A stretch of 33,324 bases of DNA from Psychrobacter sp. UBA6766 (GCF_002453355.1 NZ_DKGQ01000040.1:1-33324), one strand, 5' to 3'. Shown: positions 23,635 through 32,123, numbered from the stretch's first letter. The notes: a model not told the origin generated them from the letters alone. A program made the numbers and translations.

Positions 23635-24264
23635 ATGAAGTTATACATCATGCCGGGTGCTTGCTCAATGGTGCCGCATACCGCACTTGAATGGACAGGT
23701 GCAGATTATGCGCTGGAGATTTTAGATCAAGATTCGGTTAAATCAGAAGAATATTTGCGTATTAATCCGCAAGGGGCGGTGCCAGCTATCGTCGATGGCG
23801 ACACTATCATTACTCAAAACATCGCCACCCAAGTCTATATTGATGCCACCTATCCCGATGCCAATATCTTTGGCTCAGATACCTCACCGGCTGGTAAAGG
23901 TGAAATGATGCACTGGTTAGGGTTTTTGAATGCCGATCTGCATAAAGCCTTTGCCCCGCTCTTTGGCCCTGAGGGCTTCGTCGAAGGCGATACAGCACAA
24001 GAAAGTTTAAAAGAAAAAGCTAAGGAAAAGATCGCGCATCTGCTCAGACTGCCTAACGAGCAACTCGGTAAGCACGACTACCTGACAGGCACTAAAACCA
24101 CTGCTGATATTTATCTGTACGTCGCTTTAACTTGGTCTAAGAAGTTTAAGATTGATTTGTCTGACTATAAAAACCTTGATGCCTTTGTCAAACGTATTGA
24201 AGAAGATAAAGGTTTGACTGAAATCTTGCGTCAAGAAGGGTTAGAGAAAATTGGCTCGCTATAG
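23635..24264 (+). CDS. Glutathione S-transferase family protein
   Basis: Two-domain GST of 209 residues. The N-terminal thioredoxin-like domain (1-78) has MKLYIMPGACS with C10, a beta-class-like position, the cis-Pro segment GAVPAIVDGD (47-56) and TQNIATQVYID. The helical C-terminal domain follows (90-205). It probably conjugates or transfers glutathione; the substrate is unknown. The ribosome site AAGGAG sits 7 bases before the ATG. A terminator follows at 24293-24326, separating it from the NAD cassette. Confidence 0.9.
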   Translation: MKLYIMPGACSMVPHTALEWTGADYALEILDQDSVKSEEYLRINPQGAVPAIVDGDTIITQNIATQVYIDATYPDANIFGSDTSPAGKGEMMHWLGFLNADLHKAFAPLFGPEGFVEGDTAQESLKEKAKEKIAHLLRLPNEQLGKHDYLTGTKTTADIYLYVALTWSKKFKIDLSDYKNLDAFVKRIEEDKGLTEILRQEGLEKIGSL

Positions 24265-24292
24265 GTTTTTATAACGACTCCTTTTTAGAGGA

Positions 24293-24326
24293 ACCCTTTT
24301 AATGCCTTAGAAGGGTCTTTTCTTTT
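24293..24326 (+). terminator. Terminator of the GST gene
   Basis: ACCCTTTT pairs with AGAAGGGT (8 pairs, one G-U, 8-base loop) and CTTTTCTTTT follows. It starts 28 bases past the GST stop. Confidence 0.75.
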
Positions 24327-24327
24327 A

Positions 24328-24367
24328 TAGTCAGCCTTAAATAAAAATAGTTGGTCTTAAATAAAAT
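24328..24367. repeat. Two 20-bp imperfect tandem repeats
   Basis: Copies start at 24328 and 24348, each TAGT..G.CTTAAATAAAA, with 16 of 20 bases identical. They lie between the GST terminator and the NAD salvage genes. Confidence 0.7.
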
Positions 24368-24402
24368 AAACACCACAATATGCGAAGACCGCCTCCACAT
24401 CA

Positions 24403-24420
24403 TTAGTGGCACAGCACTAA
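24403..24420. promoter_or_regulatory. Dyad upstream of the NAD salvage cassette
   Basis: TTAGTG-N6-CACTAA is a perfect 6-bp dyad about 95 bases before the nadM start. A TATACT box lies a few bases downstream, so the dyad would overlap a -35 region and could be a repressor operator. The regulator is unknown. Confidence 0.4.
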
Positions 24421-24515
24421 ACATCTTTATACTTGTCAGCATGATATAGGCTGTGTCAGTATTAGCCTCTTTGAGTCATTTTGAATTGATAACAGTAGGT
24501 CAGGAGTTGGCAGTC

Positions 24516-25586
24516 ATGAGTGAATCATTAGGACAAAGTTTCGATAAACAAAGTTCAGATAAAAAGAATAATAATAAAGACTATCGTTATTTGGTATTTA
24601 TCGGGCGTTTCCAGCCGTTCCATTGTGGTCACAAAGCGGTGGTCGATGAGGCATTAAAACGTGCCGATAACGTCATTATGCTGATTGGCTCTGCCAACCT
24701 TCCGCGCAGTCTGCGAAATCCATTTAGTGTCGATGAACGGGTGGCGATGATAAAGAACGCCTACTCGCCAGCAGAAGCGGCGCGAATTCACTGCGTTGGC
24801 CTCGACGATGCGCTCTATAACGACACGCGCTGGCTGCAATATGTACAAGCGGGCGTTAAGTCCGTCACTGCCGATTTAGAAGGCGATATTGGGCTAATTG
24901 GTCATTCAAAAGACAGCTCATCTTATTATTTGTCTTTATTCCCCAATTGGGCGTCGGTTTCTGTGCCTAATTATCACAATTTATCCGCCACCCCTATTCG
25001 TGACAGTTACCTGATGGGCGCTACGCCAACGCCTGAGCGCACCCCTGAGTCAACCCGCAACGTTCTTGATAACTTTAAAAAGACCGACGCTTATCAAAAT
25101 CTACATAAAGAAGCCGATTTTGTCGATAAATATAAAAGACAATGGGAGTCTGCGCCTTACCCGCCAACCTTTATGACCGCTGATGCTTTGGTTATCCAGT
25201 CAGGGCATATTTTATTGGTTGAGCGCCGTAGCATGCCGGGGCGCGGGCTTTGGGCATTGCCGGGCGGTTTTTTAAACCCAAAAGAAACCCTCTTTGATGC
25301 TTGTATCCGCGAGCTTCGCGAAGAAACGCGCCTTAAAGTTCCTGAACCGGTACTACGCGGCTCTTGTCATAGTCAGCATACCTTTGACGATCCTTATCGC
25401 TCGGCGCGTGGTCGTACGATTACTCAAGCCTTTTACTTTCAGCTAAAAAGCGACCCAAAAGGCTTGCCAAAAGTAAAAGGTGGCGACGATGCAGCCAAAG
25501 CTTTTTGGCTTCCGCTTGCAGAGCTTGATGCGACCATGATGTTTGAAGACCATTATGCAATTATCACCAAAATGGTTGGTTTGTAG
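24516..25586 (+). CDS. nadM: Bifunctional NMN adenylyltransferase / Nudix hydrolase
   Basis: A two-domain protein: the N-terminal part (about 24-190) is a nucleotidyltransferase of the NadM type with IGRFQPFHCGHK (29-40) holding the HxGH-like motif and SATPIRDS (157-164) as the ISSTxxR equivalent. It joins NMN and ATP to NAD. The C-terminal part (215-350) is a Nudix domain with a complete Nudix box at 251-273 (G-x5-E-x7-RELREE). Similar fusions are known from Synechocystis and Francisella. A GTG-started frame runs 21 codons further upstream, but ATG 24516 has AGGAG before it and yields 356 residues. It is followed by nadV on the same strand after a 130-base gap. Confidence 0.93.
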   Translation: MSESLGQSFDKQSSDKKNNNKDYRYLVFIGRFQPFHCGHKAVVDEALKRADNVIMLIGSANLPRSLRNPFSVDERVAMIKNAYSPAEAARIHCVGLDDALYNDTRWLQYVQAGVKSVTADLEGDIGLIGHSKDSSSYYLSLFPNWASVSVPNYHNLSATPIRDSYLMGATPTPERTPESTRNVLDNFKKTDAYQNLHKEADFVDKYKRQWESAPYPPTFMTADALVIQSGHILLVERRSMPGRGLWALPGGFLNPKETLFDACIRELREETRLKVPEPVLRGSCHSQHTFDDPYRSARGRTITQAFYFQLKSDPKGLPKVKGGDDAAKAFWLPLAELDATMMFEDHYAIITKMVGL

Positions 25587-25716
25587 ATCTTTATCAGGCG
25601 ACTATTCAATTTCTATTCACTATTTTCCACGCCAGCGCTGATAGACGGCAATGGCTCACCGCTGCAGCGGTTATTTAAAAAACAGCTGCGACATCTCAAA
25701 GCAGAGGAGTTCTGTG

Positions 25717-27114
25717 ATGTATACTAGCAATTTAAACAATTCAATCTTAAATAGCGACAGCTATAAAACCTCGCACTGGGTGCAATATCCAAGCGGTAGC
25801 GAGTATCTGTCAAGCTACATCGAGGCGCGTAAAGGCGACTACGAAGTGGTGTTTTTTGGCTTACAAGCCTTTATTAAAGAATATCTAAGCACCCCCATTA
25901 CCCATCAAGATATCGATGAGGCGGAAATGGTCATTCAAGCGCACGGCTTGACCTTTAATCGTGCTGGTTGGGAGCTATTGGTCGATAAGCATAACGGCTA
26001 TCTGCCACTGCGCATCGAAGCCATTCCTGAAGGCAGCGTGGTGCCAGTATCCAATGTGGTTTGCCAAATCATCAATACTGACCCTGAGTTTTATTGGCTT
26101 CCAAGCTATCTCGAAACGGCATTACTGCGGGCGATTTGGTATCCCTCAACCGTCGCTAGCGTCTCGCACTATTGCAAAGGCATTATTCGTCAGGCATTAG
26201 AAAAGTCTGCCGACAATACTGAGTCGCTGATTTTCCGTTTGCATGACTTTGGTTCGCGCGGTGCGTCTAGTCAAGAATCTGTGGCCCTTGGTAGCCTTGC
26301 CCATTTGGTGAACTTTGCTGGAACCGACTCGATGACGGCCTTGGTTGCCGCCAGTCGCTGGTATCACATGGACAAAGAAATGGCAGCCTTTTCTATCCCT
26401 GCCGCTGAGCATAGCACCATGACGGCGTGGGGACGCGATGGAGAAACTGCCGCCTTTGCCAATATGATTGAGCAGTTTGGCGGCGCAGGCAAAAGTTTTT
26501 CGGTGGTGTCCGACAGCTACGACTTATGGAACGCCATTGACAATATTTGGGGCGGCAGCCTAAAAGATGACGTCAAAACTATGGGCGGTACCTTAGTTAT
26601 CCGACCAGATAGTGGCGATCCTGCTAAGGTCGTGCGTGAAGCGCTGGAACGTTTGGCCGTAAAATTTGGCACGACCATCAATAGTAAGGGTTATAAAGTG
26701 CTGCCTAATTATGTTCGCGTTATCCAGGGCGACGGTATCAGCCCGCAAAGCTTAGGCAAAATTATTGATGTAATCTTAAAAGCAGGCTTCAGCGCTGAAA
26801 ACGTAACCTTCGGCATGGGCGGCGGCTTATTGCAGCAAGTCAACCGCGACACCATGAGCTGGGCGATGAAAGCCAGTGCCATCTCTATCGATGGCGTTTG
26901 GAAAGACATCTATAAAGACCCCGTCACCAGCCGTTCGAAACGCTCAAAAAAAGGTCGTTTGGCACTCATAAAAAATAACGATGGGACATTAAAGACTATT
27001 AAAGCTGAAGATTTAGCCGCTGATACAGACAACCTACTACGCAATGTTTATCTTAATGGTAAATTGTTAATTGAAGACAATCTCACCACGATTCGGGAGC
27101 GCGCAGGATGGTAG
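25717..27114 (+). CDS. nadV: Nicotinamide phosphoribosyltransferase
   Basis: Makes NMN from nicotinamide and PRPP, so nicotinamide is recycled without deamidation; the next step is done by the preceding gene product. The 465-residue protein resembles animal NAMPT. It has TSHWVQYPSGSEYLSSYIEAR, LHDFGSRGASS (175-185), PAAEHSTMTAWG with H232 (matching the phosphorylated active-site His of human NAMPT), and RPDSGDP with D299 (matching the nicotinamide-selective Asp). The frame is open upstream, but ATG 25717 has GAGGAG at good spacing. Its last 7 bases overlap the SGNH hydrolase start. Confidence 0.95.
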   Translation: MYTSNLNNSILNSDSYKTSHWVQYPSGSEYLSSYIEARKGDYEVVFFGLQAFIKEYLSTPITHQDIDEAEMVIQAHGLTFNRAGWELLVDKHNGYLPLRIEAIPEGSVVPVSNVVCQIINTDPEFYWLPSYLETALLRAIWYPSTVASVSHYCKGIIRQALEKSADNTESLIFRLHDFGSRGASSQESVALGSLAHLVNFAGTDSMTALVAASRWYHMDKEMAAFSIPAAEHSTMTAWGRDGETAAFANMIEQFGGAGKSFSVVSDSYDLWNAIDNIWGGSLKDDVKTMGGTLVIRPDSGDPAKVVREALERLAVKFGTTINSKGYKVLPNYVRVIQGDGISPQSLGKIIDVILKAGFSAENVTFGMGGGLLQQVNRDTMSWAMKASAISIDGVWKDIYKDPVTSRSKRSKKGRLALIKNNDGTLKTIKAEDLAADTDNLLRNVYLNGKLLIEDNLTTIRERAGW

Positions 27115-27938
27115 ATACCAATAAAATGACAGCAGTGGCAAGAGATGTGCTTCTCGCGCCTATATATCTTTATCAAGGTCGAAAAATCAAGCGCGATACC
27201 GTGCGCCTGCCTGAACCAAATGGCGACAGACACGGTTGGGTTCAACTAAATAGCGTAACTGATGCCTCAAATGACGATAGCAAGAAGTTGTTAACTGTAA
27301 TGGTCGTCGGTGATTCAGCGGCGGCTGGCGTCGGTAGTCAGACGCAGCAAGAGGCGCTGGTTGGTCATTTGATACCTATTTTGACCGAGCAACCCGCCAT
27401 CCAAAGTGCTTTTGATACATTAAACTGGTCGTTGCAAGCGACCACAGGGCATACTAGCTTTGATATCTTGCGCAGGCTTTATGTATTGCCTGCGCCAAGC
27501 CAGACTATCGATGTGATGGTATTAAGTGTCGGCGTTAATGACACCACATCTAAAGTCTCTGCGGCTCAATGGCAACAGCAAATTGAAAATATCATTGCTA
27601 TCGCCCAACGCAAATTTGGGGTACGCGAGCTGGTTTTTTTAAGCTTACCGCCAATGGCACAAATGCCAGCAATTCCGGCACCGTTAAATAACTTCGTTGG
27701 TGCCAAAGCCGCTATCCTTGATAATAGCTTGCAGCAAATTTGTGCCGCTCATGACAATGTCACCTATATGGCAACGGACTTTGCGCGCATGATAGAAGAA
27801 CACTCTAACGGCACGCCGATCGATATCAGAGTGATGTTTGCCAGTGACGGTTTTCACCCGAGCAGTTTGATGTATGGTTATTGGGCCGAGCAAGTGGCAG
27901 AGCTGATTGTAACACTACTTGATTCTTCCTCCAATTAA
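27108..27938 (+). CDS. SGNH/GDSL-family hydrolase
   Basis: Serine hydrolase of 276 residues. Block I is VMVVGDSAAAGVG with the nucleophile Ser, the glycine and Asn blocks appear in TTGHTSFD and SVGVNDTTS, and block V is SDGFHPSSLMYG with the Asp-x-x-His pair. Esterase activity is expected; the substrate is unknown. The N-terminus has no clear signal peptide. Its ATG overlaps the nadV stop by 7 bases (ATGGTAG), and GGGAG lies upstream inside nadV, so translation is coupled to the NAD cassette. A functional link is inferred from this overlap only. A strong terminator follows. Confidence 0.88.
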   Translation: MVDTNKMTAVARDVLLAPIYLYQGRKIKRDTVRLPEPNGDRHGWVQLNSVTDASNDDSKKLLTVMVVGDSAAAGVGSQTQQEALVGHLIPILTEQPAIQSAFDTLNWSLQATTGHTSFDILRRLYVLPAPSQTIDVMVLSVGVNDTTSKVSAAQWQQQIENIIAIAQRKFGVRELVFLSLPPMAQMPAIPAPLNNFVGAKAAILDNSLQQICAAHDNVTYMATDFARMIEEHSNGTPIDIRVMFASDGFHPSSLMYGYWAEQVAELIVTLLDSSSN

Positions 27939-27952
27939 CCCAAAAATAAAGC

Positions 27953-27986
27953 AAAAAAAACCGCTGATCATTCAGCGGTTTTTTTT
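27953..27986. terminator. Bidirectional terminator between the SGNH hydrolase and rpmE2
   Basis: CCGCTGA-TCAT-TCAGCGG is a perfect 7-bp stem flanked by eight A on the left and eight T on the right. It works as a Rho-independent terminator in both directions between the convergent genes. Confidence 0.95.
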
Positions 27987-28036
27987 GGCTTAGCAAAAGA
28001 CTGCTTAGCGATATATATTTATACCATAAGTATAAA

Positions 28037-28315
28037 TTATTCAGCAGAATCAGCAGCTTTCTTGCTACGACCACCAAACGCACCAAAACGTTTGTTGAAG
28101 CTTGCAACACGGCCTTCAGTAGACGTTTTACGTTGTTCGCCAGTATAGAATGGATGCGACGCACTTGAGATATCAAGTGGGTAGTATGGGTATTCTTTAC
28201 CTTCGTATTCACGAGTGGCTTTGGTATTAACGGTTGAGCGAGTTAAGAAAAACACGTCAGCGTTGGTATCATGGAACAAAACTTCTTGGTAATTAGGATG
28301 GATATCTTTACGCAT
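28037..28315 (-). CDS. rpmE2: 50S ribosomal protein L31 type B
   Basis: L31 bridges the two ribosomal subunits. The 92-residue protein starts MRKDIHPNYQEVLFHDTNADVFF and contains SASHPFYTGEQ, as in type B (YkgM-like) L31. It lacks the CxxC zinc ligands of type A and so works without zinc. In many bacteria this paralog is induced by zinc shortage through Zur; I see no clear Zur box upstream. The open frame extends 22 codons upstream, but the family start is at 28315, with GAGAG before it. Confidence 0.95.
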   Translation of the reverse strand: MRKDIHPNYQEVLFHDTNADVFFLTRSTVNTKATREYEGKEYPYYPLDISSASHPFYTGEQRKTSTEGRVASFNKRFGAFGGRSKKAADSAE

Positions 28316-28617
28316 AATAAACTCTCTATGTCCGATGTATGTACAGCGCTTTTGCTTAATGGCATTTTGACTATCAAGCACACTAACACACGTAACTGAG
28401 GCACTAAGGACATCTGTCAGTCTGGCAATTACGTCACTGGCTTATTCCAGCACCCAACACCACACCGCTGCTCACTTAGCCTTTCCCCAGCGGGAAAATC
28501 AAACCGCGATTTTAACGGTTTTTGCCGCTCGATGCAAGCCGCTTCTATGACAAGAAGGTATGCTAAGTACTTATACAACTATAACAATTTTTTAATAAAT
28601 GTTATCCGCAACCCATT
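28316..28617. other. Region upstream of rpmE2
   Basis: No gene recognised. AAACCG-N9-CGGTTT (28501-28521) is a perfect 6-bp hairpin with a short T-run on the plus strand, but no plus-strand gene ends nearby. The rpmE2 promoter must lie here, but no strong box pair stands out. Confidence 0.4.
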
Positions 28618-28646
28618 AAAAAAGCAGCTATATTCAGCCGCTTTTT
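28618..28646 (-). terminator. Terminator of the small lipoprotein gene
   Basis: On the minus strand AAAAAGCGGCT pairs with AGCTGCTTTTT (11 pairs, one G-U, 6-base loop), ending in a T-run. It lies 24 bases past the lipoprotein stop. Confidence 0.8.
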
Positions 28647-28669
28647 ATTTCTATGTAAATGATTTTACA

Positions 28670-29104
28670 TTATTTGGTTTTGACGATATGCCAAACGCCA
28701 AGTTTGTTGTCGCCATCTTTATCGCCAACCTTGGTATCATTGGCATAAAAGTATAACGGCTTACCATTCATCGCCCACTGATACTTGCCATCTTCACGTT
28801 TAAAGGCGGCGAACTGCCCTGACGCCTTGGCATTACTCGGTGCCAAAAACGCTGGCCAAGCAACCAGACAAGCTGAGCCGCACTCTGATTTATTCATAGA
28901 ATCTTTATCAAAGGTATAGAGGGTCATATGATTGGTTGCATCGACCAACATACCGTTTTTACTGGCAACTGGCGCGGTGTTTTTGGTGGTTGATTTCACA
29001 TCGTGCATACCAGAATCGTCTTTGCCAATCATGTTGTTAAAAGTAGAGCAACCGCTAAGCGCTAGTGTGCCAGAAATGACCGATAGAATAAGTAGGTGTT
29101 TCAT
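28670..29104 (-). CDS. Small lipoprotein with the COG4315-type repeated domain
   Basis: Predicted lipoprotein of 144 residues. A short signal (MKHLLILSVISGTLALSGC) ends in a lipobox Cys at residue 19, followed by a polar linker and then two copies of a short domain: NGMLVDATNHMTLYTFDKD and QWAMNGKPLYFYANDTKVGD. This resembles the secreted repeat family of unknown function (PF03640/COG4315). A Cys pair in SECGSACLVAW sits between the repeats. An upstream extension of the frame is rejected: ATG 29104 follows AAGGAAG. It has its own terminator, and no neighbour suggests a role. Confidence 0.8.
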   Translation of the reverse strand: MKHLLILSVISGTLALSGCSTFNNMIGKDDSGMHDVKSTTKNTAPVASKNGMLVDATNHMTLYTFDKDSMNKSECGSACLVAWPAFLAPSNAKASGQFAAFKREDGKYQWAMNGKPLYFYANDTKVGDKDGDNKLGVWHIVKTK

Positions 29105-29718
29105 AATAACTTCCTTGTTATAGTAAAAATAATTAAAAGTACGATTCATTTTTTCATCGCCGTCAGCAGCTTTAAACTTTTAGAAATCTTATTGTTGAAA
29201 TCTTGATAGTTGAAACAGCTTTATGCTGACATCAATTTGTTTTTAATATTTTTCGATTCTTAATATTTCTATTCCTGTTTCTAAGCGTTTTTAATATAAC
29301 ATAGACATGACAGCAGGCGTTTCTATGGTTATATAAATTTACAAAAGCGTATACAGACCACCAACGAAGTAAACCAAAGCCCCTCATTTCATAAGAAAAT
29401 TTCCATGATGCTGATGCTTTCATTAGTCCTTTTTCATCGCTTCTTTTGTAGCTTATTCATTGACAAAACTCATGCAGCAACTTACTTATTTACCGTCATA
29501 TAAATGTTAGTTTTTCGTAGAATAACGCTATAGAAATTAAGAATGACTAAACAATAATAAATGTGACTATGGCGCCTTAAGATAAATATTGAACTTATAC
29601 CCCGCTGCACGCATATCAATGTCCTATCTAACGACCAACTGTCTATAAATAAATTAGTAAATGAATACGCCGTGCATGTTCTGATAATAGGAATGCGCCT
29701 AAGGATATAATAACGACA
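29105..29718. other. Divergent 614-base spacer before the FAD oxidoreductase
   Basis: No gene supported. A 14/15-bp imperfect tandem duplication (AAATCTT..GTTG at 29184 and 29198) sits near the lipoprotein start, within a widely spaced dyad GTCAGCA/TGCTGAC (29162-29168, 29224-29230). A consensus -35 TTGACA lies near 29460, but nothing at the right distance is a good -10. The rest is AT-rich. Confidence 0.45.
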
Positions 29719-31254
29719 ATGACATACTCTTTTTCAACAAATCAAGCCCCTTCCACCAAACGGGTTGGTATTCTCGGCGGCGGCACGGCTGGAGCAACCA
29801 TTGCAATTCGCCTCGCGGCATTAGGACTTGAGACCTATTTATTTGAAAAAAACAAATCGTTAATTGACGGCCCGCCAATGTGCCATTTACATGCGGGCGG
29901 CAATCTTTACCGTGAAATTCCTGACGAAGATTGCGTCGCATTGCTTAAACAGTGCATCGATATTTTGCGACTTTATCCTTATACCATCGATGTTCGCCCG
30001 ACGGTATTTGCCGTGCCGACGCGCGATGAAGGTTTGCCCGAAGACTTGCTACCGCGACTTGATATTCTGACTGATGCTTATCGTAAGCTTATCGAACTAG
30101 ATGCCAATAACAAGGTGCTTGGTGATCCTGAAAACTACTATCAGCTATACAGCCACGAACAATTGATTGAGCTGTCCGAGCGTGAGCAAGTAGCGGTACC
30201 GCACACGGTTGATGAATGGATGATTCCAGTCGCTAAGTATTTGGACCTAAATAAAGTTAAGTTTCCGCTGATTGTGGTGCAAGAGTACGGCTGGAATATC
30301 TTTCGTTTGGCGGCTTCAGCACAGTTGGCATTAGAAGGGTATGAGCATGCGCACGTGTTTACCGATACTCAGGTCCAGCAAGTCATGCCTGTCGATTGTG
30401 AAAACTGCTCAAACGCTGACCATCATGTCACCAAGTGGCGCATCGATTATCAGCAATCGGCGAGCTCGGATATCGAAGCTAAAACGGATTCTATCGAAGT
30501 CGATTACTTAATCAATGCTTGTGGTTTTCGTACTGGCATCATCGATGATATGGTCGGCGTCAAAGTCACGCGCATGGTTGAATTTAAATCGTCTTATATT
30601 ACTCATTGGAATGATACGGGCGGACAGATTCCTGAGATTATCGTTTATGGCGAGCGCGGCACTCCTGAAGGAATGGCGCAACTAACACCGTATCCCGGTG
30701 GTTATTTTCAAATACATGGCATGAGTAAATTTATCACGCTATTTAATGATGGTTTGGTCGCTTCTAATAAGAACAGCGCCCAACCGAAATTGCCGTCGCA
30801 ATACTTACATTATATCGAAGATGGCTGGGATAAAGCGCCATTACAAGCGCGTAGCCAGCAAGCAATTGATTATGTTGCTGAGTTTGTTCCGACCTTTAAC
30901 AGCGCCCGTACTGTCGGCAATGCGCTCTATGGGGGGCAGCAAATACCTGGTCAGGACGATACGTTGCGCGTTGCCGACGTAAGCTTGTACTCTAATATCC
31001 GCTATGCGCGCGCCGAAAATGTTAAAGCTTCATCAACCTTGATAGCGGCCGATCAAATCGTCGATGAATTGACGACACTAGGGTTAGCTGATAATGATAC
31101 ACAAGCAAACCGTAATCGTTATGCCCATGAGTGGGCGTATTTGGCGCACAATGATAGCTTAGCAATTGATAGCGTTGCCCGTAGTTTAGCTAAGGAGCGC
31201 GGCTTTCCAATAGCAATGGCATGCGTAAATCATGGTATTCATGAGACAATTTAA
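29719..31254 (+). CDS. FAD-dependent oxidoreductase of unknown substrate
   Basis: The 511-residue protein opens with a Rossmann FAD-binding motif, RVGILGGGTAGATIAIRLAALGLETYLFEK (about 15-44). A later stretch VDYLINACGFRTG fits the second dinucleotide-contact segment of flavoproteins. Further features are HLHAGGNLYREI and PYPGGYFQIHGMSKFITLF. It could be a monooxygenase or dehydrogenase of the DAO-like superfamily; no family is recognised with confidence. No signal peptide. ATG 29719 is the only plausible start; the AAGGA upstream is rather distant (13 bases). It is a single gene ending at a shared terminator. Confidence 0.75.
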   Translation: MTYSFSTNQAPSTKRVGILGGGTAGATIAIRLAALGLETYLFEKNKSLIDGPPMCHLHAGGNLYREIPDEDCVALLKQCIDILRLYPYTIDVRPTVFAVPTRDEGLPEDLLPRLDILTDAYRKLIELDANNKVLGDPENYYQLYSHEQLIELSEREQVAVPHTVDEWMIPVAKYLDLNKVKFPLIVVQEYGWNIFRLAASAQLALEGYEHAHVFTDTQVQQVMPVDCENCSNADHHVTKWRIDYQQSASSDIEAKTDSIEVDYLINACGFRTGIIDDMVGVKVTRMVEFKSSYITHWNDTGGQIPEIIVYGERGTPEGMAQLTPYPGGYFQIHGMSKFITLFNDGLVASNKNSAQPKLPSQYLHYIEDGWDKAPLQARSQQAIDYVAEFVPTFNSARTVGNALYGGQQIPGQDDTLRVADVSLYSNIRYARAENVKASSTLIAADQIVDELTTLGLADNDTQANRNRYAHEWAYLAHNDSLAIDSVARSLAKERGFPIAMACVNHGIHETI

Positions 31255-31304
31255 ACACTGATGAAATGTAAGCTATTACAGCGGCTATTTACGAAACCTT
31301 TAGT

Positions 31305-31342
31305 TTGTTCAACTTAAAATAGGTTGTTCAATTTAAAATAAA
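31305..31342. repeat. Two 19-bp tandem repeats
   Basis: TTGTTCAACTTAAAATAGG is followed directly by TTGTTCAATTTAAAATAAA (16 of 19 identical), just past the FAD oxidoreductase gene. Confidence 0.75.
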
Positions 31343-31364
31343 TATCAGCGCTAAAAATCACGTA

Positions 31365-31409
31365 AAAAAAGAAGAGCAAGGCTAATAATAAACCCTGCTC
31401 TCCTTTTTT
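31365..31409. terminator. Bidirectional terminator between the FAD oxidoreductase and the LOG gene
   Basis: A 17-position stem (31365-31381 with 31393-31409, 11-base loop) has AGAGCA/TGCTCT at its core and an A-run and a T-run at its ends. The two imperfect positions become G-U pairs on the minus strand, favouring the LOG gene. Confidence 0.85.
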
Positions 31410-31445
31410 ATATAAAAGCATTTATAGACAAAAAGACATACTTTT

Positions 31446-32123
31446 TTAATTACCAGCCATTTTTTCAGTATCGACCGCATCGTCTATTCTTACCAAAGTT
31501 TTTAATAGGTCAATCGCTTCATTGATGGTATTGCACACCACCAAACGCTCAAGGTCTTGTTGCTTCATAAACCCTTGCTCCGCCGTATATTGTAAATGTT
31601 CAATCATACAGTCATAAAAACCATTGATATTCAGGATAATCATCGGTTTTTCATGCTGGTATAGCTGGCGCCATGTGGCAATTTCCATAATTTCTTCTAG
31701 TGTTCCAAGCCCGCCCGGCAAGGTAATAAAGGCATCGGCATATTCTGCCATCACTGTTTTACGGGTGTGCATGGTGTCGGTTAAATGCAGACGCGTCAGC
31801 TGCTCATGGGCAATCTCGTGTTTGAGCATAAAGGTTGGAATCACGCCGACCGCTTCTGCTCCGCCTTTGATGACTTCATCAGCGACTGCGCCCATCAGCC
31901 CGATGCTCGCGCCGCCGTAAACCAAACCCAGACCGTTATCAGCAAGCGCACTACCCAACTCGCGGGCGGCTTGTTCGTAAACTTCGCTATTACCCAAACG
32001 TGACCCACAGTAAACCGCAACTAGTGGCATCGTTAAAGATGATTTATCTACCGCTTTTTCAATATTGGTAATATCTTGACTGGTAATAACTTCATAGGTG
32101 TCATTGTTAATTTTCATTTGCAT
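31446..32123 (-). CDS. LOG-family protein (putative nucleotide N-ribosidase)
   Basis: LOG-family (TIGR00730-type) proteins cleave nucleoside 5'-monophosphates, in plants releasing active cytokinins and in bacteria probably acting in nucleotide clean-up. The 225 residues carry the diagnostic PGGLGTLEE (136-144), VYGGASIGLMGAVAD (68-82) and MHTRKTVM (118-125). The first 30 residues are a non-conserved extension. Start ATG 32123 or the ATG two codons later; AAGGAA precedes both. The gene is divergent from the following hydrolase. It should not be called lysine decarboxylase, an old misannotation of this family. Confidence 0.9.
   Translation of the reverse strand: MQMKINNDTYEVITSQDITNIEKAVDKSSLTMPLVAVYCGSRLGNSEVYEQAARELGSALADNGLGLVYGGASIGLMGAVADEVIKGGAEAVGVIPTFMLKHEIAHEQLTRLHLTDTMHTRKTVMAEYADAFITLPGGLGTLEEIMEIATWRQLYQHEKPMIILNINGFYDCMIEHLQYTAEQGFMKQQDLERLVVCNTINEAIDLLKTLVRIDDAVDTEKMAGN

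Noticed and set aside
28501..28521. AAACCG/CGGTTT hairpin as a plus-strand terminator
   Set aside because: No plus-strand gene ends upstream of it; short stem and weak T-run.
29706..29711. TATAAT directly before the FAD oxidoreductase start as its promoter
   Set aside because: No -35 at suitable spacing, and the transcript would start at about the ATG, losing the AAGGA site.
31446..32123. Lysine decarboxylase annotation for the LOG-family gene
   Set aside because: PGGxGTxxE is the LOG phosphoribohydrolase motif; there is no PLP-enzyme fold or PLP lysine context.
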